From NCBI RefSeq assembly GCF_000214705.1, contig NC_015573.1, positions 1,573,001-1,637,000 on the forward strand: a DNA stretch of 64,000 nt, in the 5' to 3' direction. Below the pieces are notes generated by a model. It ran no database searches. It was given only the letters and a program-made list of their open reading frames with translations, and was not told where the DNA came from. The stretch comes from Desulfofundulus kuznetsovii DSM 6115. GTDB taxonomy: Bacteria; Bacillota; Desulfotomaculia; Desulfotomaculales; Desulfovirgulaceae. Shown piece after piece: positions 32,511 through 39,192 of this stretch (within the stretch, counting starts at the first letter, position 1; every line of letters starts with the position of its first letter). A program made the position numbers and the translations under genes.

Positions 32511-32783
32511 TTAATTCACCGCTTCCCGTAGTTCCTTCCCGGCGCGGAAAGCTACCACTTTCCGGGCGGGGATGGTGATGACTTCCCCGGTCCTCAAGTC
32601 CCGGCCCTGGCGCTCGGCCCGCTCCTTCACTACGAAGGCCCCGAAGCCGGGGATGCGCACATCTTCGCCTTTGCCCACCGCCTCCTGCACGGCTTCAATA
32701 AAAGCGTCTACCGCGCGGGCGGCGGCTTTCTGGGTCAGGTCGGCCTTTTCGGCTACGGCTTTAATCAGGTCCGCTTTGGTCAT
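32511..32783 (-). CDS. hup: HU-family DNA-binding protein
   Basis: 90 residues with the HU pattern throughout: TKADLIKAVAEKADLTQKAA, DVRIPGFGAFVVKERAERQG, ITIPARKVVAFRAGKELRE. HU bends DNA and may assist origin, integrase or transfer complexes of the element. Start at 32783 follows AAGGGGGTGAAAACAGCC. A divergent HU-like gene lies at 35.9 kb. Confidence 0.93.
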   Translation of the reverse strand: MTKADLIKAVAEKADLTQKAAARAVDAFIEAVQEAVGKGEDVRIPGFGAFVVKERAERQGRDLRTGEVITIPARKVVAFRAGKELREAVN

Positions 32784-32802
32784 GGCTGTTTTCACCCCCT
32801 TA

Positions 32803-33162
32803 TCAAGATATCAGGGCAGCAGTACCCCCGTAAACCTGGTTCAACACATCCTGCACTGCCCGGTCCACGCCGTCCAGGCCCGGCAGGCCGCCCGTCCCGA
32901 TAAACTGCGACGCCACGGCGTAAGAGTAATCTATCGCCGCCATCCCCAGGTCCGGCCTGGCGAAGAACAGGGCAGCGAACGCGAACATGCACATGTTCGC
33001 CACCATACCGGCAAACCTCCCGAATACCGGAGTTAACAGCGCCCACAGAATCATCCGGGCCAGGGTAACGAAAATAAGCAGGACGGGCAAACCAATGGTA
33101 ATTTTCTGAAACTGAAACGCCATCTGCTGAATAGAATCAAACAGCACCATGTCGAAGTACAT
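32803..33162 (-). CDS. Membrane protein of the putative transfer cluster
   Basis: 119 residues from ATG at 33162 (AAAGGTGGTGAATTGGGA upstream). Hydrophobic segments at about 22-48 (ITIGLPVLLIFVTLARMILW) and 58-78 (MVANMCMFAFAALFFA). It lies with another small membrane protein and a VirB2-like pilin gene, an arrangement typical of type IV secretion gene sets, but no VirB family motif is certain. Confidence 0.6.
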   Translation of the reverse strand: MYFDMVLFDSIQQMAFQFQKITIGLPVLLIFVTLARMILWALLTPVFGRFAGMVANMCMFAFAALFFARPDLGMAAIDYSYAVASQFIGTGGLPGLDGVDRAVQDVLNQVYGGTAALIS

Positions 33163-33169
33163 TCCCAAT

Positions 33170-33442
33170 TCACCACCTTTCCAGGAATTTCTGTCCGATA
33201 CCACAAACTAAGAGGCTCACCGCTGCCCCCGTCAGCATCACCACCGGCCAGGCCAGCCAGGTGAACCAGGCCGACCGGGACGGCTTCAAGTCGCGCAGCC
33301 AGTGTGCCGTAGAAAATATGCCTCCGCCCAGGACCACGGCGTACCAGATCAGGAACCGCTCCGGTCCGGCCAGTATGTAGCACGGCCCGGCAAGCAGGCC
33401 CAGTACGGAGGCTAAGACGATTTCGCGCTTCTCGGGCTTCAA
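33170..33442 (-). CDS. Small membrane protein of the putative transfer cluster
   Basis: 90 residues with three hydrophobic segments (IVLASVLGLLAGPCYILAG, FLIWYAVVLGGGIFSTA, AWPVVMLTGAAVSLLVCGIG). TTG start after GGGAGGTGGTGGC. It may be a VirB3-like component by position next to the pilin gene; sequence alone does not settle it. Confidence 0.6.
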   Translation of the reverse strand: MKPEKREIVLASVLGLLAGPCYILAGPERFLIWYAVVLGGGIFSTAHWLRDLKPSRSAWFTWLAWPVVMLTGAAVSLLVCGIGQKFLERW

Positions 33443-33457
33443 GCCACCACCTCCCGG

Positions 33458-33799
33458 TCACTGCTTCACCACCCAGGCGATAAACCCCACGACCGTCACC
33501 GCCAGACCAATTACGCCCAGGCCAATTAATACCCAGATAAACTGCTCTTTCGCCTCGGCGCGCTTTGATTCGTTCACGGCAGTGGCCATTTTTAGGCCCA
33601 GGAATACCAGCGCCAGCACTGCTATCGCCCCAGCCGTACCGCCTACGGCTTCCCCGATTTTGAGGATTCGGGCCGCCAGCGCCGCTTTGTCCACCTGGGT
33701 TATCCCCGCCCCTATGTCCACATCCCCGGCAGCCCACGCTGCGGCAGGAATGAGCAGGGACAGGGCAATGCTTGCTAATGCTCCTGCTATCTTCCTCAT
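33458..33799 (-). CDS. VirB2/TrbC-like pilin candidate
   Basis: 113 residues from ATG at 33799. Signal peptide (KIAGALASIALSLLIPAAAWA), a short linker, then two hydrophobic segments (AIAVLALVFLGLKMATAV and WVLIGLGVIGLAVTVVGFIA) separated by a charged loop. This is the architecture of VirB2/TrbC pilins and of related two-span transfer proteins. Function inferred from architecture and neighbours. Confidence 0.7.
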   Translation of the reverse strand: MRKIAGALASIALSLLIPAAAWAAGDVDIGAGITQVDKAALAARILKIGEAVGGTAGAIAVLALVFLGLKMATAVNESKRAEAKEQFIWVLIGLGVIGLAVTVVGFIAWVVKQ

Positions 33800-33858
33800 A
33801 TTCACCACTCCCTATGTTTGGTTTTTAATATAACACAGACCCATCAATAGTTTTATTC

Positions 33859-34149
33859 CTACTCAAAGGCCGATAAAAAATCGTCCGGGTCGGGTATGGT
33901 GGTAGTCTCTTCTTCCTGCGGGCCAGTATTGGCCGGACCAGCACGCACCGCTTCCTCCAGCCGGGTTAAGGCTTCCTCTATGGCGGCCAGGCGGGTGTCC
34001 AGGGCGGCAAACACCTGCCCTGCGGCCTTACGACCAAATGCCGCCTCCAGCACGGCCCTGGCTACCTTCGCCCGCTGGCCCTCCGGGAGCTTCCATAAGG
34101 GGTGGTCTGCCGGGAGCCATATCTCAAGCCGTTTCCGCTTCTCCGCCAT
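33859..34149 (-). CDS. parR: ParR-like partition adaptor
   Basis: 96 residues. The N-terminus (KRLEIWLPADHPLWKLPEGQ, AKVARAVLEAAFG) resembles a ribbon-helix-helix DNA-binding unit; a short coiled coil follows and the acidic end (IPDPDDFLSAFE) is what ParR uses to contact ParM filaments. It lies 400 bp downstream of the actin-like gene with a repeat-bearing gap between. Assignment is by architecture and context. Confidence 0.6.
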   Translation of the reverse strand: MAEKRKRLEIWLPADHPLWKLPEGQRAKVARAVLEAAFGRKAAGQVFAALDTRLAAIEEALTRLEEAVRAGPANTGPQEEETTTIPDPDDFLSAFE

Positions 34150-34159
34150 CTTTACTCAC

Positions 34160-34411
34160 ACCCCTTTTTTACCGGTAAAAGAAAAACCCTTTAAAAACCG
34201 CCTCCATCGGACATAGATGGCCCTCTAATCTGAAACTTTACCGGCAAGTCCGGTCACGTGTGGAGAATACCGGTCAGGGTACAAGGTATTTGCCCGGTAA
34301 ATTTAACTTGACAACCCTTCCTCGGCCCTTGTGCCTCAGGGGCTACTCCCACCCCGTTTTTACCGGTGGAACCCGGCAGGGTACCCGTAAACCCGCCGGA
34401 GAGGAAAGGGG
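34160..34411. repeat. Possible partition centromere (repeated ACCGG half sites)
   Basis: TACCGG/CCGGTA motifs recur: ACCGGTAAA (34171), TACCGGCAA (34239), ACCGGTCA (34269), CCCGGTAAA (34293), TTACCGGTGG (34360). They fill the gap between the parR-like and parM-like genes. Spacing is irregular, so the call is tentative. Confidence 0.35.
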
Positions 34412-34555
34412 TTAGCCCTTCCTCACGGCACGGGCGGCCCGGCGGAATACGGAAAAACGGAAGTTTTGGGCGTACAGGCGCTCGGCGATACTGGTAACGA
34501 ACGGCTTCGGCAGTCTGCGGTCCTTTTTCTTTTTTCGCACCCGCTTATCGGTCAT
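34412..34555 (-). CDS. Very basic 47-residue protein behind parM
   Basis: A short frame, MTDKRVRKKKKDRRLPKPF then a helical end (RFSVFRRAARAVRKG). The ATG lies one base after the parM stop (TGAAATG), so it is probably translated with parM. The charge suggests DNA or RNA binding. Unrecognised. Confidence 0.55.
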   Translation of the reverse strand: MTDKRVRKKKKDRRLPKPFVTSIAERLYAQNFRFSVFRRAARAVRKG

Positions 34556-34556
34556 T

Positions 34557-35558
34557 TCAATCCCCCTTTCCTTTTCCCCCGGACAGCATCAGCAGGTAGC
34601 CCAGGGCGTTCGCATAAACCGGGTCCTCCACCAGCACCGGGTTTGGGAAGGCTTTCACCAGTCGCTCACTCAAGAGCAGGGCGCCGCCCCCGGCCAGGTA
34701 GGTCACTGCCACAGAATCCGCGAAGTCCCGCCATGCTGAAAGCACCTGCCGGGCCACTACCTTCGCAACGTCCTCTACCGCCTCCCCATACTCCCGCGAT
34801 AAGTCCAGCTCCCCGCCTCGGAAGATTACCTTCCCGCCCTCTGCCAGGTCCTCCAGCACCCGGCACTCCATCCGGGGCGGCAGGGGCCTGCCGGTTCTGG
34901 CAAGGTAAGCCTGAGCCACCCGCTGGGCCACTAAATGACAGCCCGCTTCCACACTGCCGGAAGCCTCCACCACCGGCCTGCCGGTGCGCAGGTCCACTAG
35001 GAGAAAGTCCACAGTGTACTGGCCCACGTCCACCACCGCCGCGTAGCCCCGGCCCTTCGGCAAACCCTGCGCGAACACCACCCCAGCCCCCTGGGGGACT
35101 ACCAGCACCCGCCGGAAGGAAATGTACCGCTCTCCCCCGCCGTCCACGCTCACCCACGCTGCCAGGATCTTCAGCCGGGCCTTGAGGGCGTTCTTCTGGC
35201 TTTTATAGAAGGCCAGCGGTAAACCTACGGCTAAGTCTACTTGTGCCGGGGGGAAACCTGTGGAACCGGCCCCCACCAGGTAGGCCGCCGTCAGGAGGAG
35301 TAAATCGTGCAATTCAATGGGCTTCTCACTCCCCAGGAAGCCGGACGTCAGAAAGCTATCCCGCGCCGCCTCCCCGACCAGGTACTCCTGCACCTGGCCG
35401 TCTATTCTGCGTACCGTCACCCTATGGCCGGGCGCGGGACCGCCGAAGTCTACGCCCAAGTCGGCCCCCGCAGGGGCGACCAATGAAGGAAAACAGGCCC
35501 GGAGGCCGGTGGAGGATACGGCTTTGGTGAAACCGTAGCCAACATCAGTCCCTATCAT
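34557..35558 (-). CDS. parM: ParM/Alp-like plasmid actin
   Basis: 333 residues of the actin-like ATPase fold: phosphate-1 loop IGTDVGYGFTKAVSS (2-16), phosphate-2 loop AVVDVGQYTVDFLLVDL, adenosine motif VTYLAGGGALLLSERL. Such actins push replicated plasmid copies apart. Start supported by AGGAGGTACGGGTA. It overlaps the upstream gene by 14 bp. Together with the parR-like gene it points to a replicating form of the element. Confidence 0.85.
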   Translation of the reverse strand: MIGTDVGYGFTKAVSSTGLRACFPSLVAPAGADLGVDFGGPAPGHRVTVRRIDGQVQEYLVGEAARDSFLTSGFLGSEKPIELHDLLLLTAAYLVGAGSTGFPPAQVDLAVGLPLAFYKSQKNALKARLKILAAWVSVDGGGERYISFRRVLVVPQGAGVVFAQGLPKGRGYAAVVDVGQYTVDFLLVDLRTGRPVVEASGSVEAGCHLVAQRVAQAYLARTGRPLPPRMECRVLEDLAEGGKVIFRGGELDLSREYGEAVEDVAKVVARQVLSAWRDFADSVAVTYLAGGGALLLSERLVKAFPNPVLVEDPVYANALGYLLMLSGGKGKGD

Positions 35559-35841
35559 TACCCGTACCTCCTAAAAGAAAAAGATTCAATCTGGACGATA
35601 TATCCCGCATCAGTGGTTCAACCTCGCCTGCAAACTCGTCTATGGCTTTAGCTATATCTGGCGGGATATCGTTTTTCTCCTGAAAAAATACCAGTAAGCC
35701 AGACAACTCCGCCAGACGTGCGGCATTTATTAAAGCGTCTACCGGCACAGCCAATTCCGGATAAGCATGTTTTATCCGGCTGGAAAGTTCCGTAATGGTC
35801 TTTTCCGCGACTTCCCTGTATGCACCGAAATTTGCATCCAT
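35545..35841 (-). CDS. Unrecognised helical protein before parM
   Basis: 98 residues, predicted mostly helical (EVAEKTITELSSRIKHAYPE, LINAARLAELSGLLVFFQEK). Overlaps parM, so co-translated. No family recognised; might be a partition accessory. Confidence 0.6.
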   Translation of the reverse strand: MDANFGAYREVAEKTITELSSRIKHAYPELAVPVDALINAARLAELSGLLVFFQEKNDIPPDIAKAIDEFAGEVEPLMRDISSRLNLFLLGGTGNDRD

Positions 35842-35867
35842 GGGAAATCCTCCTGTTCCATTATTTT

Positions 35868-36134
35868 TTATTTATCAGCTTTCTCCCGCACGGCCCGTAT
35901 AAGGCCCCTGGCGGGCCTGAATGCCACCCGCAGGCCCTTGCGCCCTCTCCGCGGGTAAAACGTCCCCAACCCCGCCAGATGGACTTTTTTGCCCTGGGAC
36001 ACCGCCTCTGTTATCACTGTCGGGAAATGCTCCAGCAGGAGCTCCCGGGCGTCCTTGGCGTAGCAGCCCATCCTCCGGGCCACGAGAGCAACTGCCTCTT
36101 TCGTGTTCACCGCTTCACGCTTAATTGCACACAC
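35868..36134 (-). CDS. Divergent HU/IHF-like protein
   Basis: 88 residues with HU-type helices and arm (TKEAVALVARRMGCYAKDAR, VHLAGLGTFYPRRGRKGLRV, FRPARGLIRAVREK). Sequence is far from canonical HU. GTG start after GGAGGTGAAATAAAC. Probably an architectural DNA-binding protein of the element. Confidence 0.75.
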   Translation of the reverse strand: MCAIKREAVNTKEAVALVARRMGCYAKDARELLLEHFPTVITEAVSQGKKVHLAGLGTFYPRRGRKGLRVAFRPARGLIRAVREKADK

Positions 36135-36311
36135 GTTTATTTCACCTCCAGAAAAATTTGAAAAAATTTGCTCCCCCGGTTAGCTGACTGGGGGAGCGAA
36201 TTTTTAAAAAAGTTTTCTCACCGCTCCACCACCGCCATCCTCATTACCTGGTCCCACGTCGAAACGCGGCCCGAAGCCGTTATCCAGGAAAATTTCCACC
36301 CTGGTCACGTC

Positions 36312-37258
36312 TTAACTATTACCGGCGTCCGGGTCATCCGGGTCAGGGGAAGCCTCCATGACGTTGTTGGAACGGTCGCGGTCCCAATAGTCCCGGTCCG
36401 GGTCCACCTCGACCCTGACCGTATGTCTTTCTCCTTTCGCCCAGGGCACTACTACCTGGGCGCTGGCGCCGGCAGAACCGATTGCTGGTATGTCCAAGAC
36501 TATCTCCTGCACCGCCAGCCCGGCGGGCTTTCCGTCCAACCAGAACCGCACCGGGACGTTCTCCGCGAATACCCGGTCAATGCCGGGCGACTGCACCGCC
36601 ACCGCGCAGGCCAACTTTACCTGGGAGTCGTTCACGCGATAGGTGTAAATCTTAACGGGGTACAGGTCCTGGCGGTAATGTTCGGATAGGCTCCCAAGCA
36701 AAGTCATGTGGTAAGACACTATCTTTTCCGGATCAGGCGGGCCTATGGTGACCGTCCTGGTCGCCCCATCCCAAGTCACCTTGCTTCCGAAGGCTTCGGC
36801 CAGCGCCCGCAGCGGCACAAAAACGCGGCCGTTTCGTTTTTCCACCGCCACGTCCGCGCTAGTAACTGTTTTTGGTGCAGAAAGAGAGCCGGTAGCGTAT
36901 ACGCTGCCGCGCGGCTCCAGGCGGCGGGAAATAAAATTAATGTTGCTAGAACCAGGTTTTAAGACGAAGTAACCGAAATCACCGGCCACGCCCTTGAGCT
37001 GGTCGTTGACTCCTTCTAAAACTGGATAGATCTGGACATGATGTTCCGCTTCTTTCACGAAGTTGACGCCATATCCCCATGCCTGAGCTACGAAACGCGC
37101 GGCACCATGACCCGCGCACTTTTAGTGTAAGGTGGCACGTCCGGGAGAATTTGTTTCCCGCCTACATAAATGTTAATTTTTTCTTTTTCGGCAAACGCCG
37201 GAACAGCCAAGGTCAGGACCAACAGCCCGATCAAGACGAAAATGAGTAACTTCTTCAT
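36312..37258 (-). pseudogene. Secreted stalk-domain protein with one-base frameshift
   Basis: Signal peptide (KKLLIFVLIGLLVLTLAVPA) and stalk start (INIYVGGKQILPDVPPYTKS) end early at TAG after RVMVPRVS. One added G in CCGCGCGTTTC restores RFVAQAWGYGVNFVKEAEHH, which continues into the second frame with a second stalk repeat (GRVFVPLRALAEAFGSKVTW) and a CARDB-like end (RVEVDPDRDYWDRDRSNN). The two frames are clearly one gene of about 315 residues with a missing base, real or from sequencing. Confidence 0.75.
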
Positions 37259-37403
37259 GAATACACCCTCCTGAATGTTTTTGATCACCTCCCCCGCGCC
37301 CCGCCCGGCTTAACACTCCACCCTCCTTCCCGCCGGGAGAGATTGGGCACGGAAAAAGGTCCCTAAAAATAAAAAGGCCGGGCCAACGTGCCCGGTGCGG
37401 CTA

Positions 37404-37409
37404 AAATCA
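37404..37409. other. End of Phd-HicA operon
   Basis: The toxin stop is followed by a GCCGGGCCAACGTGCCCGG hairpin (37377-37393) with minus-strand TTTTTATTTTTAG, a terminator. Confidence 0.5.
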
Positions 37410-37649
37410 CTAACATTCCTCTTTCAAAAACCTGTACATTTCTTCAACCGAACTGAACCCCAACTCCCTTGTGGCAATTTTCTGCACCAACCCCGAACCT
37501 ACATTCCCTTTGTGCTTTGCGTGGATTATACACGTACGCTTAACCCCGTCCGGTCCCACGCCCTTCCATACCGAAGTTTTGCCCTGTCTTTTCATCCCCA
37601 GCTTCCGGCAGATTTTCTCGATGTCGTCCCATGTGAAGGTATATCCCAT
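37410..37649 (-). CDS. HicA-like toxin
   Basis: 79 residues from ATG at 37649. HicA-type fold: IEKICRKLGMKRQGKTSVWK, TCIIHAKHKGNVGSGLVQKI, GFSSVEEMYRFLKE. HicA toxins are mRNA-targeting. The start shares a base with the antitoxin stop (TGATG). Partner is the Phd-like protein, not a typical HicB. Confidence 0.75.
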   Translation of the reverse strand: MGYTFTWDDIEKICRKLGMKRQGKTSVWKGVGPDGVKRTCIIHAKHKGNVGSGLVQKIATRELGFSSVEEMYRFLKEEC

Positions 37650-38104
37650 CAGTCCACCAGCGCCTTTTCCAAACCCAGGACGCGGAAAAGTTTCTCCCTG
37701 TCCCCTTCGCACCGGAGGACGCGCCTTAAGTACCAGTAGTGCTCCCGCCTGCCCCCGGACGGGCTTAAATAAAACGGCAAGTCGTCAAAATAAACCCGCG
37801 CGTAATCCAGAATGTTGTCGATAAAGTCTTCAACTGCCTCCTGTTTGGTCGAGCCGACCCCGTAAACGCCCGTCTCCACGTTATACAGCGTGTAATGGTC
37901 GTTCTCCCCTCCAGGACGGTCCAGCCACTCGTAGCTAAACGTCTTTGTCTCGCAAAGCTCGTCAAGCAAACCGGTAGAGATGAGGGATACCGGGCAGTCG
38001 TCCTTCCGCCTGGCGTCGGACAGAAGGAATTCTTTACCGGCAGCGGCTTCGCGGCGCAAAACCGTGAGCCTGTTTTTCGCTTCGTGAACAGATACCTGAA
38101 GCAC
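37649..38104 (-). CDS. Antitoxin with Phd-like N-terminus
   Basis: 151 residues. Residues 1-45 (LQVSVHEAKNRLTVLRREAA) look like a Phd/YefM antitoxin. The C-terminal part (TLYNVETGVYGVGSTKQEAV, EDFIDNILDYARVYF) resembles HicB-type partner domains. GTG start after GGGCGGTGACACC. Likely neutralises the downstream HicA-like toxin. Confidence 0.7.
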   Translation of the reverse strand: MLQVSVHEAKNRLTVLRREAAAGKEFLLSDARRKDDCPVSLISTGLLDELCETKTFSYEWLDRPGGENDHYTLYNVETGVYGVGSTKQEAVEDFIDNILDYARVYFDDLPFYLSPSGGRREHYWYLRRVLRCEGDREKLFRVLGLEKALVD

Positions 38105-38162
38105 GGTGTCACCGCCCTTCTAAAAGTCTCATCCCCATTATATCAGATTATGGCTATAATGG

Positions 38163-38447
38163 CTATAAAACATGGGCGGCGGTCATCGCCAGGGCCATCC
38201 GACTTACCCCGGCCCGTTCGCGCAGGGCCTGAAGCTGGCGGCCTTCTTCGGCCCACTCGGCGGCGTGGTTTGCGACATAAACCGTCGCCTTTACGCGACG
38301 GCGGTCCGGGTCAATGAGGTTCAGAAACTTTTCCTGAAACTCATCGAACACGGCGTCCAGCGCCCGCAGGCCCTCTTCCCTTTCACGGGCACGCCGGGCA
38401 GCTTCCTCCCGGAGATGGAAAATAGAAACTACCTTGTCATTGTCCAT
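38163..38447 (-). CDS. Unrecognised helical protein
   Basis: 94 residues; charged helical region (REEAARRAREREEGLRALDA) and a C-terminal piece resembling the first helices of an XRE domain (LQALRERAGVSRMALAMT). Overlaps the upstream gene by 11 bp. Unknown function. Confidence 0.55.
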   Translation of the reverse strand: MDNDKVVSIFHLREEAARRAREREEGLRALDAVFDEFQEKFLNLIDPDRRRVKATVYVANHAAEWAEEGRQLQALRERAGVSRMALAMTAAHVL

Positions 38448-38706
38448 TGTTTGCCCCTGCCCCCGGCAGGCAGCCCTTGAGCGCACCCCTCAACATCTCC
38501 ACTGCTTCCGCGTATGCAGCCGTGTACCCAGCCATATAGGCCGCGTCCACCGCGCCGGAAAGATTTCCAGCTTTCGCCAGGATAAGGGCCTCTTCCACCA
38601 TCTGCCGAATTTCGGGCATTGTCCGGGAATTTTCCACCGAAAAAGCATGTGGTGGCAGGGTCTTTTTCATTTTTTCCTGGAGCCTCTTTTGAAGGTCAAT
38701 AATCAT
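38437..38706 (-). CDS. Unrecognised small protein
   Basis: 89 residues, mostly helical (MPEIRQMVEEALILAKAGNL, DAAYMAGYTAAYAEAVEML). Start supported by AAGGAGTGAACGGTAT. Coupled to the next gene. Confidence 0.55.
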   Translation of the reverse strand: MIIDLQKRLQEKMKKTLPPHAFSVENSRTMPEIRQMVEEALILAKAGNLSGAVDAAYMAGYTAAYAEAVEMLRGALKGCLPGAGANNGQ

Positions 38707-38805
38707 ATACCGTTCACTCCTTTTTTAGTTTCTGGTCATCCTCTTTTAATAAAAAACCGGACGCGGTGGCCCGGTACTTATGCGCACGCGCATACGCATA
38801 CAACT

Positions 38806-39192
38806 TTACTGTTGCGTCTCGGTTGCCGGACGGTCTCCCAGCCACTCCGCCCATTCTCCTGCAGAGTACCAGCCCCTGCGGGTCCGTACCAGTACCGGGC
38901 CTTTGGTCTGGAAAAGCGTTTCCAGTTTGGCCGCCTGGGTGGGTGTCAGGTCCCAGGCCTGGTCAAACCCCCAAAACATCCGTTCAGCCAGGGCGAAGCC
39001 ACCCGATTCCAGTTCCCCGGCCGGGCGGTCAGGTAAAACGACTTGGATGGGTGGGCTGGGCAAATAAGCAGGTTTTATTGGCGCGGGCGGAGCTATTGCG
39101 CCGCACCCGCTGCCGAATAGACTATTCACCCCCGGCCAGGGAGACCGCACAGGCCGCTTTCCTGCCTGATTTTTTGCCTTTTTTGTCGGCAC
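38806..39192 (-). CDS. Unrecognised protein overlapping the primase-helicase gene
   Basis: 128 residues from GTG at 39192 (GGGGGTGATTTTG upstream). Basic, proline-rich N-terminus, then LAERMFWGFDQAWDLTPTQA and a short C-terminal unit (GPVLVRTRRGWYSAGEWAEW). Its first 70 bp overlap the end of the primase-helicase frame, so it is probably translationally coupled. Confidence 0.5.
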   Translation of the reverse strand: MPTKKAKNQAGKRPVRSPWPGVNSLFGSGCGAIAPPAPIKPAYLPSPPIQVVLPDRPAGELESGGFALAERMFWGFDQAWDLTPTQAAKLETLFQTKGPVLVRTRRGWYSAGEWAEWLGDRPATETQQ

